Of a DNA stretch of 64,000 nucleotides, positions 1 through 13,446 are shown piece by piece (the stretch's first letter is position 1; every line of letters begins with the position of its first letter). Origin of the DNA: Panopea generosa (lineage: Eukaryota > Mollusca > Bivalvia > Adapedonta > Hiatellidae); NCBI GenBank assembly GCA_029582155.1, contig CM055894.1:31711707-31775706 (forward strand), given 5' to 3'. The notes below the pieces were generated by a model that did not search any database, was not told the origin of the DNA, and worked only from the letters and a program-made list of their open reading frames with translations. A program made the translations under genes and the position numbers.

Positions 1-1271
1 CAAATAACATTCATATTTGTTTGGTCTGTTAGCAAACGTTTAAAGCGAACATGTCGTTTAGTTGTCCTCTGCCTGCAAACATTTGCAAACAACTTAACCG
101 TTTAAGCGAAATAAACGAAGCCCTGAAACTAACCTTACAGAACACTCTAGACTGTAGAAGTAATTTCATGAAATAACAGTTTAAGTTTCCCTTAGATCAT
201 TTAGTTTGGTAAATAAAATGCATTGTTTTATCACTAATGTTAGTTACACTTGGACCACTGCAGTGTTTTACATAAGGATATGGTATCCTGCATATAATTG
301 ACGCATTAACATATTACACCTAAACTTGGTGTACTATGCATTGTGTTAATTCCCCTGCAGTTTATCCATTGAGTGGAAGCTACTATGGCAGGTCTCCACA
401 GAAACTGTAAAGTTGTTAGCTGGAGAAAGAGGGGTCACAAACTCGTATATGCTGTGTAACTTATGTAGAAAATTTGAATTTAAAACAGAACATACATTGT
501 TGACAAGATTTTACAAAATATGTGTGTTATGTATTCAGAGATTACAAACATCCCCACAGATGATTTGCTTACAGTGAGCATAGAGATGTCAGAGAGAGAT
601 CATGTGTTAGTGTTTGTGACTTTAATACTATCATTGCAATAGTTAAATATTTAATGAAATAAGAACATTTATTATGAAAATAAACTCTCAAGTGGTCGAT
701 AACTAACATTCTAAAGTCTACTATTTATGGGTGAGTATCCAGATCTTGATATTGTTACACGACCCTAATCTTATAGATTGCTCTGGATGACGGTGTTAAA
801 ACGCCAATATTTTAAACTTAAAAACATGCATGTCATGGTTGAGCAATCGAATAACTTGAGTAAAGCATTATTTATAGATACTGAGTGGTTTAATTTGCCG
901 ACTGAGTACATGCGATTGAATAAATATATTTAATTAAGTTTATTTTAAAATGATTGGATAAGTAATTATGTGCTCACTGTCACTATATAGATTAAACATG
1001 CAGCGCTATTTTATTACCTACCTTTATTGATTGTTCATTTTCATTTGTTGTTGTAATTGTAATGTTGCGGCATCGGTCGTCATTTCTTTGTTTGTGATTG
1101 AAGAAATTAAAAAAATTCTGTGTCTTTGAGAGGGCTTTTGTATATTAGATTATAACGTGACATGTCGGGCATATCAGGCTTATTTCTTGTACAGTATGAC
1201 ACATGCAGTGAGTGAAGTGCATATTTATATTGAACAGTAACGGATCATTTTACATGTATTTTCTGTACTAT

Positions 1272-4145
1272 TCTCCAATTCGAAAAGGTGAAATCTCACT
1301 CTCGTGCGTGACGAGATTTGTGCGTGACTTGAGCTCAGGGGAATCGCGTCACACCATAACAAACCGCAGTGATGTTTGTGACAGTAGTTTAATTAGAACA
1401 AAGTTACACAAAACAGCCATGAAAAGAAAGAAAACAATACAAAATATGAAAGAAAATAAAAAAATAATATGATAAAATAATCATGATAAAATAAAATTAC
1501 TTTTTATCGTTTTGTGCGTGTTTGTATACTTTAATTTATGCTTGATTTCTGGTGATGGGTGGGGTAATTTGTAAACTTGAGAAGTTTAGTACTAATTTTT
1601 TTTATCAATAACGTGACTAAAATACATTTTATTTTGTTTATACATTTATTGTATTAACGAAAAATTTGATATATTTATTATAGATTTACAAAAATTACTA
1701 CGGACACAAATCACACAAAATAATATACTTTCAATTTTGATTTTATCATATTTACAACATTTACGTGTATCACATTGTAATGCATGACCACGAGAAGATA
1801 TATATACTTTAATAAAAGTGTATTTGTGAAATAATACATAAAATCAGAAAATTTCAATTTGTGACAAAAAAAACTGTAACGTCTGCATCCCTGGTATATA
1901 TTCTTCGAAGAAGATAAAAAGAATGTTACACATTCACCTGCTGTTATACCGAGGTACTATATAAAATGTAAACAAAAATGGTCATTTTGGAAAGATATAT
2001 ACGGAAATGGAACGTCCGTCCCCGTAACAAAAATTATATAATTTCTTACCGTTGGTATTGACCCCCTAAGTAACTGAAAATGTTTAAATTAAGAAATTGT
2101 CCATAATACTATGCAATATATCATACATCCTATCTTAAACCCTGGGGTCATATAACCTGTGGTGAATTATGCAAATTGGGGTATAATATGCATGTTTTTT
2201 TTTCACATTACCACATGGTGTGACTGTAGTGTTGATGAATTATGAGAGCTCAGCAGGATGCCAGTAACTGGACAGTAGCATACATTTTGTGTAATATGCC
2301 TGTAGGCAAATGTATTCCATATGACACTATCCATCAAAGGTTAAAAATCATATTTGTCCAGATAACTAGTAGACTGGGTAACGATGTCATATGGGTTAGT
2401 TATAGGTAAAATATACAATGTGATAAAGCAATAAAACAGTGCAAGTTATGCAAATATTAAAAATACCACTCAACAACGCTTCATTTAAGTTTACTTTTAA
2501 AGGGTATGAAATTAACATATTATCAGTCATTTCTTAGTGTACAGCAATGAATGCACCAGTTTAACATGATAATGAATAAAAAAGCTGTCAAATACATTTT
2601 CTTTTTTTTTCGCTAAATAAGGTTTTATTTATTATTATCTACGAGTCTGTTAAATATATATAATGGACCATTTTTTGCTTAAATTCCATTCCTGATTTAA
2701 AATGGTGAATTTGATAATTTACTGTCTGCGTAGCAAACAGTGCATACCTTGATAACACGGCTTAGATGTGCAGGCTGATCTGGGTCTACATCGACACTAA
2801 CCGTAATATTATTTTTGTTTTCTTTGTCAAGCGGAGGGTTATTTTCATATTTTACAAATTCATTCATGCTTGCTTTTGTAATGACTGCCGGGCCCGATAA
2901 GCTCCGTCATTAGCGCGTCTGAATACTAATCCATAGGTCACGAGTTTGAATCCCCACCGATCACAATCTCCGTGATAGTTGATATACATATTGCGTCTCA
3001 TTATCATTCGTCTTTGATATAAAAGAGAGACTAATAAATGTTCATTTTTATGTCAGTTCTTTATTTCAGTGTTAGTTTTATATAGGTTAATCAAGCAAAA
3101 CCTATATTTAAGAAAAGATAAAGTTGTAGTTAGATTTGTTTTATTGGATTAGATGCGTAAAAAAATCAATTAAGGTACATTTTTTTAAAACGATGCTTAT
3201 ATGTTAATTCAGATATCTCAGATGAATACATTTATTCTTTTTTAAGACTTAAACATGAAAAACAAGCATAATCCATCTGTTTGGAAATATGGAAGGCCGT
3301 ACAAATTTTTCCAGTCTGTCGACAATTGAAATGGAGGATAGTTGGGTTTTCTTCATCAGTTATCTGCGGGTATCCATTGCTTAAGTTTGCCATTTAAATC
3401 CTTATAACTCCGTTTGATCCTAAAATGCCACTGTTGGGCTCTTTTGAAATAGTGTAACATATAGAACGTGGTGGAACTTTACTTCTCTTGTGGTTACACA
3501 AGGACATACAACAATAGTCATCCGACGGCATTTTAATTGAACTGAAATAAAATTCATATAACAATAAACTTAAGTCACTAATAAATAGTTGATGAGTAAA
3601 AAAAAAAATTAAAAAAAATATTCTGAAACATATACAGTATAATTACATGGGAATGTTCGTTTCTGTGTTGAAACTAGGCTACTACAACTGGTACAAAACA
3701 GCCTCAGAGACGGAGTTTTAAACTTTTAACTCGTCTTTATATATTTATAATAAATTATGTTCTTGAAACAAATTAATTAATTTCTTTTTCAAGACTAAAT
3801 TTCCTTAGTAATTTACACTTATTTTCCAGACACGCACACCATTAACATAATGCTAACACCACCCACTTACAACAGTAATTAAAGTCACAATAAAAAGGTA
3901 ATCATGGTCAACAACCGCATCATTTCTTAAGTTCATCATTGATACTAGCATACTCTCTAAAATTAAACTTTATTAAACTGCTTTAATAAGTATTTGTGTT
4001 GTTAATGTATGAAAATTCAATTTACTTATGTGAAATCTGCATTGTTTCAGCAAGGACCGCGGTAAAACGAATTCCCCTGAGCTCATAGTATCGCGCGAAA
4101 TCTCGCTCTCGCACGCGACGAGAATTCGGGTTTTCGAAGAGGTCA
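1272..4145. mobile_element. 2.87-kb non-autonomous DNA element with terminal inverted repeats
   Basis: The block is absent from the matching position in copy 2 (near 12432), which gives the empty site. The flanks share a 2-bp AT duplication (1270-1271 and 4146-4147). Both ends carry related inverted termini of about 70 bp: TTCGAAAA at 1279-1286 against TTTTCGAA at 4131-4138, and GAGCTCAGGGGAAT at 1331-1344 against its complement at 4071-4084. Between these lie GC-richer segments with small hairpins. No transposase frame is visible, so it looks non-autonomous. The superfamily is not recognised. A SINE-head fragment lies inside at about 2888. Confidence 0.75.
2886..3020 (+). mobile_element. tRNA-headed SINE fragment, family A
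   Basis: It has a tRNA-like head with box A-like GTCATTAGCGCGTCT and box B-like GAGTTTGAATCCC. The family A continuation follows (CACAATCTCCGTGAT, then GTTGATATAC). It matches the head of the full element at 4579-4885 read on the minus strand. The 3' part is missing. Confidence 0.7.
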
Positions 4146-4262
4146 ATATACTCAAATACTCATGTTTATGTCTGTTGTTGGCTAACGTGTCAATATAATA
4201 CTATTTTATTATGTTAATCTAGTTACATATCCTAATATACAACTTGTGTATCATGGTGTATC

Positions 4263-4430
4263 ACTGTATTTCACCACTGATTCAAGTGGGAAAATAATCA
4301 GTTACATTCAGAAAAGATATTCTCGATTACTGGTTGACCTACCAGGATCCCAGGAAAGGGTGGTAAGGTTCGCTGATGATCAGTTATCCCTCAATGTTAT
4401 ATAACTGATGCTTAATATTAAAATAAAACA
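4263..4430 (+). mobile_element. SINE family A body fragment
   Basis: Only the body is present. It runs from GATTCAAGTGGGAAA through TACTGGTTGACCTACCAGG to AACTGATG, matching the internal part of the family A element. The tRNA head is missing. The same fragment lies at the equivalent place in copy 2 (12545-12712), so it predates the duplication. Confidence 0.65.
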
Positions 4431-4578
4431 GAAGTACATGACCTGAAATTAATATGCTATGAACATTTGAGGTGTTAGATGTTTAATGATGTTATTAAAG
4501 GTAAATACAGATACACATGTACGTTAATTAGACGTCAACATTTTATAATGAAACGGACTTTTTTGTTATTATATTTGA

Positions 4579-4885
4579 ATTGATTGATTGATTGATTGAT
4601 TGAATATTTAGCGTCATTTTTATGCCATCGAGGGCAACAGACGATCAGTTAACCTAACCACTGTTTCCCGGGATCCTGGAAGGTTAACCAGTACTCGAGC
4701 ACACCTCATCTCCGCAAGTAACTGATAACTTTCCCAATTAAATCAGCGTTAAGAAACGAATGGCAATGAGGCGCAATGTCGAATATCAACCATCACGGAG
4801 ATTGTGGCCGGGCTGAGATTCGAACTCACGGCGGAACCCTGGATTGATAGTAAGACGCGCTAATGACTGAGCAAATCGGGCCTAC
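4579..4885 (-). mobile_element. Full-length SINE family A, tRNA head and TCAA tail, with target duplication
   Basis: On the minus strand the element starts with a tRNA-like head (GCTCAGTCATTAGCGCG box A-like, GAGTTCGAATCTC box B). It continues through a ~200-bp body and ends in a (TCAA)n tail, seen as GATT repeats on the + strand. A 13-bp direct duplication, TTATTATATTTGA, flanks it at 4566-4578 and 4886-4898. These are the hallmarks of a LINE-mobilised, tRNA-derived SINE. The insertion is shared with copy 2. Confidence 0.85.
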
Positions 4886-5131
4886 TTATTATATTTGAGC
4901 AAATGGCTCACAATGTATGATGACTGAGAAGTTGGACTTTAAGAGCAAGTGAATGTTTTTCTTTTGTATGAGGATTATGTTCGGATACTGCTGAACTTTC
5001 TTCTACAGTATAAGATATATTTATCATCCAAAGTCTCTAGTTTTAAGACTAATATGGCTAAGATTTTATTTTTTAAATTTTCATCGGTAAATATGTGCTC
5101 CTTTTTATGTTTATCTTATTTGCCAATCTGA

Positions 5132-8100
5132 CATCAGCCCAAAATGTCTTACATAACATTGTAAGTAATACGGGTCACGGTGCTCAAGTATATCTAGCTT
5201 AACTTAACAATGACAACTTGGTTAAGTATTTGAATATATATTATCGAAAGAAAGAATAGAAGAAGTGAAGTCGCCTGAATATTTATATAAGGACTATATA
5301 ATCTACCGGTTGTGCTATACAAGCATTGTTAACTGGAACTAGCAATACAGACTACGCTAGCTTGTAGAAGTAATTTTATGAAAGAACAGTAATACATTCC
5401 TGTAGATCATTTGAATTATTAAGTAACATGCAGTGTTACCATTGGCGTTATTAACATTTCGAAAGATGCATGAAGTGTTTTACATTAGCCCAAAATGTCT
5501 TACATAACATTGTAAATAATAATTCAATATGAAAACGTCACATATTTAGTCCTTTATAGTTGTTGAAAAAATGACATATTAGAGTAAAGTATAATTTGTA
5601 ATGAATTAGAAGTAAGATTTATCAAAGGAATACTTGCACTTAAATAAATACATTTCAGTTCAGATTATATCAGAATACCGTACCTGATTCTTCACTTATA
5701 ATATGTGATATATTTATCATCTGAATTTCTTTGTTTTATTACTGCTTAGCGCATGAGCACTGTTTTTATTACCTCCCTTTATAAGATTTTCTTTCTTTTG
5801 TAACAAATATGTATAACAAAGGTTTCTTACTAAAAAATAATTTATGTAAATATACTAAATTACCAATAATAAATGTGGCTTACACAATGTTGATTGATTT
5901 TTTAACTACATTTAAATTATTTCAAACGCTGGGAGTTGTGCTACATATTTTATAATATAAATACTTTATCAAACCGACACTCTTATCGGAAGTCCGCTGC
6001 CTATGGTTTAATCTAATTTGATTAATTACCGTCTTTGTGTAATAACATAGGTGTCCCTTGACTTTCTTTTACTGTATTTACGCGGTGCCGGAAGTCCTTC
6101 TTTATTTGCGATTGATAAACGCATCTGTTCCCTTTAGAGTGTTTGGTTTGTCAGTGTGCACCAATAAATTTTCATTTTCTGTCTTTTTCCAACTCCTTTT
6201 CCGCTTTCTTAAACTTTACCAGACCATGGAAACCATATCGTTAACAGATTATTGGCGCTGACAGGTCACGGTGCTCAAGAATATCTGGCTTAACTTAACA
6301 ATGGCAACTTGGTTAATTATTTGAATATCTATCATCTAAAGAAAGAATAGAAGAAGTTAAGTCTCCTGAATATTTATTTAAGGAGTGTATAATCTACCGG
6401 TTGTGCTATACAAGCATTGTTAACTGGAACTAGCAATACAGACTACGCTAGCTTGTAGAAGTGATTTTATGAAAGAACAGTAATACATTCCTGTAGATCA
6501 TTTGAATTATTAAGTGAAATGCAATGTTACCATTAGCGTTATTAACATTTCGAAAGATGCATGAAGTGTTTTAAATCAGCCCAAAATGTCTTACATAACA
6601 TTGTAAATGATAATTCAATATGAAAACGTCACATATTTGGTCCTTTATTGTTGTTGAGAAACTAACGTATTAGAGTAAAGTATAATATGTAACGAATGAG
6701 AGATAAGATTTATCGTAGGAATACTTGCACTTGAATAAATATATTTCAGTTCAGATTATGTCAGAATACAGTATCTGAGTCTTCACTTATAAGATGTGAT
6801 ATATTTATCATCTGAATTTCTTTGTTTTATTACTGCTTAGCGCATGAGCACTGTTTTATTACCTCCCTTTATAAGATTTTATTTCTTTTGTAACAAAAAT
6901 GTATAACAAAGGTTTCTTTTTAAAAAAAATGTTTGTGTAAATATTCTAAATTATCAATAATAAAAGTGGCTTACACAATGTTGATTGATTTTTTTTAACT
7001 TCATTTAAATTATTTAAAACGCTGATAGTTGTGCTACATATTGTATACTATAATTACGTTATCCAACCGACACTCTTATCGGAAGTCCGCTGCCTATGGT
7101 TTAGTCTAAGTTCATGATTACAGTCTTTGTGTAATTACATACGTCTCCCTCGTCTTTCTTTTACTGTAATTGCGCGGTGTCGGAATGCCTCCTTTATGTG
7201 TGATTGATAAACGCATCTGTTCCATTTAGAGTGTTTGGTTTGTCAGTGTGCACCAATAAATTTCATTTTCTGTCTTTTTCCAACTCCTTCTTCCGCTTTC
7301 TTAAACTTTACCAGGCCAAGGAAACCATACCGTTAACAGATTATGGGCGCCGACGGGTCACGTGCCCAAGTATATCTGGCTTAACTTAACAAATTCAACT
7401 TTGTTAAGTATTTAAATATATATCATCGAAAAAAAGAATAGAAGAAGTGAAGTCGCCTGAATATTTATATAAGGACTACATAATCTACCGGTTGAGCTGT
7501 ACAAGCATTGTTAACTGGAACTAGCAATACAGACTACGCTAGCTTGTAATAGTAATTTTATGAAAGAACAGTTATACATTCCTGTAGATCATTTGAATTA
7601 TTAAGTAAAATGCAGTGTTACCATTAGCGTTATAAACATTTCGAAAGATGCATGAAGTGTTTTACATCAGCCCAAAATGTCTTACATAACATTGTAAATA
7701 ATAATTCAATATGAAAACGTCACATATTTAGTCCTTTATAGTTGTTGAGAAACTGGCGTGTTAAAGTAAAGTATAATTTGTAATGAATGAGAGGTCAGAT
7801 TTATCGTAGGAATACTTGCACATGAATAAATACATTTCAGTTCAGATTATATCAGAATACAGTATTTGATTCTTCACTTATAATCTGTGATATATTTATC
7901 ATCTGAATTTCTTTGTTTTATTACTGCTAAGAGCATGGGCACTATTTTATTACCTCCCTTTATAAGATTTTCTTTCTTTTGTAACAAAAATGTAACACAA
8001 AGGTTTCTTCCTAAACAATTGTTTGTGTAAGTATACTAAGGAATCGATAATAAATGTGGCTTACATAATGTTGATTGATTTTTTAACTATATTTAAATTA

Positions 8101-8642
8101 TTTTAAACGCTGAAAGTTGTGCTACATATTGTATACTATAAATACTTTACCCAACCGACACTCTAATCGAAAGTCCGCTGCCTATGGTGTATTCCAAACT
8201 GAAGACAAAAGCCACAGGTGTCCCTTGACTTTCTTTTATTGTATTTTTGCGGTGTCAGAAGTCCTTCGTTATGTGTGATTGATAAACTCATATGTTCCCT
8301 TTAGAGTGCTTGGTTTGTCAGTGTGCACCAATAAACTTTCATTTTTTGTGTTTTTCCAACTCCTTTTCCGATTTCTTAAACTTTACCAGGCCATGGAAAC
8401 CATACCGTTAACAGATTATGGGCGCCGACGGGTCACGGTGTCCAAGTATATCTGGCTTAACTTAACAATGACAACTTGGTTAAGTATTTGAATATATATC
8501 ATCGAAAGAAAGAATATAAATAGTGAAGTCGCCTGAATATTTATATAAGGAGTGTAAAATCTACCGCTTGTGCTATACAAGCATTGATAACTGGACCTAA
8601 CAATACAGACAACGCTAGCTTGTAGAAGTAATTTGATGAAAG
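5132..8642 (+). repeat. Tandem array of ~1.09-kb repeat, about 3.2 units
   Basis: The landmark CAGCCCAAAATGTCTTACAT recurs at about 5134, 5488, 6576 and 7669, giving a full period near 1.09 kb. The first unit is cut short by an internal deletion. Other landmarks are GTGCACCAATAAA, AACAGATTATGGGCGCCGAC and CTACCGGTTG. Small recurring open frames near GTGCACCAATAAA are repeat by-products with stops and shifts between copies. No protein family is recognised. Confidence 0.9.
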
Positions 8643-9084
8643 CCTTCCAAAGCCTTCTTTTCTGAACGAGATAATTCATTTGAATACATCAATCTCCTAT
8701 GAGGCTCTCAAATATATATACTTATTTATTATTTACATTACTTTGCTAAATAGCACTGCCACATGAAAAACAACGGTATGTGAATATAAAAACAATGTCT
8801 AAATTAAGATTGATCCCCCTTACATTATTTGCCGTAGAAATAAGAACTCTGTAAATTGGTTAGGCATTTTTTTTTTTTTTTTTTTTTTTTAAATCCCTTA
8901 AATGATCATATTTCCTTGTACATATGAGAACATTTAAACATTTTCATGATTTTTGCCAAGTTTGGAAAACAATGAGAACTAATGAAGTCAGAACAGTTTA
9001 AAGATGCGTAGTGATTCACTCCAACAAATGGGCAGAATTGTCAAAAATGAACGCATGTCATTAAACCATCGAAATTGTGAAAAA
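8643..9084. repeat. Non-tandem right end of duplication copy 1
   Basis: The 1.09-kb repeat breaks off at ATGAAAGCCTTCCAAAGCC. The 440 bases that follow occur once in each duplicate (8643-9084 and 15911-16347). They hold a poly-T tract near 8868-8890 and no gene. Confidence 0.7.
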
Positions 9085-9601
9085 GCAACATGGTCAATCC
9101 CATATTTTTGTCTGCGTAATTGGACCAACAATTTTTCTATTTTTTCTATTGGAAAAAGGCACTTTTAGAACCATAGGTAATGTGCCCAGTGTTCCAGAAG
9201 AGCAGTTCTCTATATATAGCACAATGCAAATGTATTGTTATATGAGACGCAAGTTATTAATCGACATAAGTACACGCATTTTCTTTTGATAATGCGTGTA
9301 ATACTAAAACTGATACACCAAAGTAAGACCTAATTATTATGAGCCTGGTCTCTGGAACTTTCACAATAACGCCAAGTGTATGTAAATTGTCCGCTCGTTA
9401 TGACGCAGTTCTCATCGTCAAAAAATGTTTTCTTGTGGATCAAGAGAAATCGCCATTTTGAATTTAGCGCTCGGTATAAGCTGCGCATTTCCGTAACACG
9501 ACTCGGCCAAACACGATGAAGGGTAGGGGCGCCACTGGTTGTGTGAAAACAGCAATGATGCAGTTGAATACACAAATACAGCTTACTGCGAGTATTTGTT
9601 T

Positions 9602-9666
<65 letters not shown>

Positions 9667-10309
9667 AGCAGTTCTTTCGTTCGCATAACAGTAACATATA
9701 TTTATATATACCGAATACCCACTGTTCGATATGGTAAACTAATACCATTCAGACGGGATCTCTGATTGGCTGGAAAAAATATAGGGATGTTTAGGGCATA
9801 TATTTTATAGTAAGCTTAGTTCTAGTTGGATGAAAATGCCAAACAAACAAATGATCACAATAAAATGTAGGTTCATTAGGCTTGTGTCAATAAAAAAAAT
9901 ATGTTTCTATGACTGACTAAATTCATTTTATTATGAAACTGTATGGAAAGTAAAATTGGTGAATTTACTTTTTTAGGGGGCAAAAAGTGGTACTTTTGAC
10001 GTCTTTTTGGGACATTTTAATTTGAGTCCAGGATAGTACTGTAATATGATATGGGAATTTTCTGCTCGTGAATGATAGAAATAGTGAAAATTAGATCAAA
10101 CGTCAAAATGTAAGTCTAGGAAAACGCAGTGGAAGCTGACCACATGTAAACAGCGCATTATATAAGTTACTTACTACGGTGTCTCGTTGAGGGCCGTCGT
10201 GTCATATTTATTAAATTGAGTAAAGCCGAAACAACGAATCAACGAAACTACGATGGTGAAAAGTCGAAATAAGGAGTATTTTCAACGCTGAAACTTATTC
10301 TGCATATAT
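9085..10309. other. Spacer between the duplicates, no gene seen
   Basis: This unique-looking AT-rich sequence contains the TG microsatellite at 9606-9663. Short frames on both strands at 9330-9748 are His/Thr or Cys/Val translations of that microsatellite. I see no splice-flanked coding exon or RNA gene. Confidence 0.6.
9606..9663. repeat. (TG)n microsatellite
   Basis: It is an uninterrupted TG run of about 29 units. Confidence 0.97.
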
Positions 10310-10570
10310 TAATATCAGTGTGCACCAATAAATTTGCATTTCCTTTCATTTTCCAACCACTCTTCCGTTATCGTAAACCTAACCAGTATGTGGAAACAAT
10401 ATAACTAGTTTATGCGTATCTGTCTTAATTTAACAATATCAATAGGTTAAATTATACGAATATATAGTTTAGAAAGAAAGAAAGAAAGGAAGAACGAACA
10501 GATGAATGAAGTTGCCTGTATAGTATGCATGAAAGGTTTATGATCTACTGGTTGTGATGTTCAATCATTG
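10310..10570 (+). repeat. Diverged partial copy of the 1.09-kb repeat
   Basis: It contains GTGCACCAATAAATTT followed by recognisable but mutated remnants of the 1.09-kb unit (AACTTTACC-like and TCTGGCTTAAC-like segments, then GAAAGAAAGAA). It lies directly upstream of copy 2 of the duplication. Confidence 0.6.
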
Positions 10571-11847
10571 TTATCCAGACTGCGTTCAGCACGGTTAAAC
10601 ATGTTTACCCTGTTTATAAACAACGAAAAGCAACCGAGAATCGGACTACATCGGTGCAATACCTACATATGTCGTTCGATCACGTGATTAAACACAAGCA
10701 AATAACATTCATATATGTTTGGTCTGTTAGCAAACGTTTAAAGCAAACATGTCGTTCAGTTGTCCTCTGCCTGCAAACATTTGCAAACAACTTAAACGTT
10801 TAAGCGAAATAAACGAAGCCCTGAAACTAACCTTACAGAACACTCTAGACTGTAGACGTAATTTCATGAAATAACAGTTTAAGTTTCCCTTAGATCATTT
10901 AGTTTGGTAAATAAAATGCATTGTTTTATCACTAGGGTTAGTTACACTTGGACCAATGCAGTGTTTTACATATTAAGGATATGGTGTCCTGCATATAATT
11001 GACGCATTAACATATTACACCGAAACATGGTGTACTATTCATTGCGTTAATTCCCCTGCAGTTTATCCATTGAGTGGAAACTACTATGGCAGGTCTCCAC
11101 AGAAACTGTAAAGTTGTTAGCTGGAGAAAGAGGGGTCACAAACTCGTATATGCTGTCAATAACTAATGTAGAAAATTTGAATTTAAAACAGAACATACAT
11201 TGTTGACAAGATTCTACAAAATATGTGTGTTATGTATTCAGAGATTACAAACATCCCCACAGATGATTTGCTTACAGTGAGCATAGAGATGTCAAAGGGA
11301 GATCATGTGTTAGTGTTTGTGACTTTAATACTATCATTCCAATAGTTAAATATTTAATGAAATAAGAACATTTATTATGAAAATGAACTCTCAAGTGGTC
11401 GATAACTAACATTCTAAAGTCTACTATTTATGGGTGAGTATCCAGATCTTGATATAGTTACAAGACCCTAATCTTATAGATTGCTCTGGATGACGGTGTT
11501 AAAACGCCAATATTTTAAACTTAAAAACATGCATGTCATGGTTGAGCAATCGAATAACTTGAGTAAAGCATTATTTATAAATACTGAGTGGTTTAATTTG
11601 CCGACTGAGTACATGCGATTGAATAAATATATCTAATTAAGTTTATTTTAAAATGATTGGATAAGTAATTATGTGCTAACTGTCACTATATTGATTTAAC
11701 ATGCAGCGCTATTTTATTATTTACCTTTATTAATTGTTCATTTTCATTTGTTGTTTAATTGTAATGTCGCGGCATCGGTCGTCATTTCTTTGTTTGTGAT
11801 TGAAGAAATTAAGAAATTTCTGTGTCTTTGAGAGGGCTTTTGTATAT

Positions 11848-12308
11848 CAATGTGTACTATTCAATGTTCATTTTCTTTCTTTGCCAATCTGATCATCGAA
11901 GATTGTCCAATGTGCCAACGCATATATATCTAATAACATATGGATTAATCATGACAAATTCAAATATAACACCTGAACAGTGAACATGGATATTAATTTC
12001 TCCTTTTATACCCGTTCCAAAAAAAAATCCTAAGCTTGTTCGAATGTAGATATTACTGATTTAGAAAATGACAATTCGCAATATATTTGATACGGCGTAA
12101 AATATCTCTTTTCGGACCAAGAAGGTAAAACAAATATCTACGGTCGTACAGATAGTTCGATCATAGATATTTATTTACTTTCTTGGATTTAAGTCTCGTT
12201 TCCGAAAATGTCCATTTTACACCGCATGAAGCATATAACGAATTAGTTTCCTTTCTGTTGCTATGTACTAACTAAATTTTGCACCTTTAGCTTGTACTGT
12301 CAGTGCAA
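11848..12308. mobile_element. 461-bp MITE-like insertion with long hairpin
   Basis: It is absent from copy 1 at the matching site (near 1146). A 2-bp AT is shared by the two flanks. The right half folds on itself: GGCGTAAAAT near 12094 pairs with ATTTTACACCGC near 12214, and CCAAGAAGGTAAA pairs with TTTACTTTCTTGG around a centre near 12158. There is no coding potential. The family is not recognised. Confidence 0.65.
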
Positions 12309-12544
12309 ATTAGATTATAACGTGATATGTCGGGCATATCAGGTTTATTTCTTGTACAGTATGACACATGCAGTGAGTGAAGTGCATATTTATATTGAAC
12401 AGTAACGGATCATTTTACATGTATTTTCTGTACTATATACTCAAATACTCATGTTTATGTCTGTTGTTGGCTAACGTGTCAACATAATACTATTTTATTA
12501 TGTTAATCTAGTTACATATCCTAATATACAACTTGTGTATCATT

Positions 12545-12712
12545 GTGTATCACTGTATTTCACCACTGATTCAAGTGGGAAAGTAATCAGTTACATACAG
12601 AGATAGATATTCTCGATTACTGGTTGACCTACCAGGATCCCAGGAAAGAGTGGTTAGGTTCGCTGATGATCAGTTATCCCTCGATGTTATATAACTGATG
12701 CTTAATATTTAA
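12545..12712 (+). mobile_element. SINE family A body fragment in copy 2
   Basis: It is the duplicate of the fragment at 4263-4430, with the same truncation points. Confidence 0.6.
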
Positions 12713-12868
12713 ATAAAACAGAGGTACATGACCTGAAATTAATATGCTATGAACATTTGAGATGTTAGATGTTTAATGATGTTATTAAAGGTAAATACAG
12801 ATACACATGTATGTTAATTAGACGTCAACATTTTATAATGAAACGGACTTTTTTGTTATTATATTTGA

Positions 12869-12872
12869 ATTG

Positions 12873-12920
<48 letters not shown>

Positions 12921-13200
12921 TTTAGCGTCATTTTTATGCCATCGAGGGCTAACAGGCGATCAGTTAACCTAACCACTGTTTCCCGGGATCCTGGAAGGTT
13001 AACCAGTACTCGAGCACACCCTATCTCCGAAAGTAACTGATAACTTTCCCAATTAAATCAGCGTTAAGAAACGAATGACAATGAGGCACAATGTCGTATA
13101 TCAACCATCACGGAGATTGTGGCCAGGCGGAGATTCGAACTAACGGCGGAACCCTGGATTGATAGTAAGACGCGCTAATGACTGAGCAAATCGGTCCTAC
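12869..13200 (-). mobile_element. SINE family A in copy 2, expanded tail
   Basis: It is the duplicate of the element at 4579-4885. Flanking duplications are TTATTATATTTGA at 12856-12868 and a one-mismatch copy at 13201-13213. The GATT tail has grown to about eleven units, compared with five in copy 1. Confidence 0.8.
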
Positions 13201-13446
13201 TTATTTTATTTGAGCAAATGGCTCACAATGTATGATGACCGAGAAGTTGGACTTCTAGAGCAAGTGAATGTTTTTCTTTTGTATGAAGATTATGTTCGAA
13301 TACTGCTGAACTTTCTTTAACAGTATAAGATATATTTATCATCCAAAGTCTCTAGTTTTAAGACTAATATGGCTGAGATTTTTTTTTTAAATTTTCATCA
13401 GTAAATATGTGCTCCTCCTTATGTTTGTCTTATTCACCAATCTGAC

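Larger units (their letters stand above)
1..9084. repeat. Segmental duplication, copy 1 (cut by left window edge)
   Basis: The sequence from base 1 reappears from about 10698 with scattered substitutions and small indels. Matching blocks are 1-1271 with 10698-12435, 4146-5130 with 12431-13446, about 5340-8192 with 13731-15459 (different numbers of the 1.09-kb repeat), and 8193-9084 with 15460-16347. Order and strand are the same in both copies. Copy 1 alone carries an insertion at 1272-4145. The true left boundary lies outside the window. Confidence 0.9.

Noticed and set aside
6058-8491. Recurrent frames containing V-F-G-L-S-V-C-T-N-K
   Set aside because: They recur at the same place in each 1.09-kb unit (also at 14485, 15550 and 28890) but with frameshifts and variable ends, and they match no protein family. 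Shared descent of the DNA repeat explains them.
9330-9748. His-Thr and Cys-Val repeat frames
   Set aside because: They span the (TG)n microsatellite, with no conserved flanking domain.
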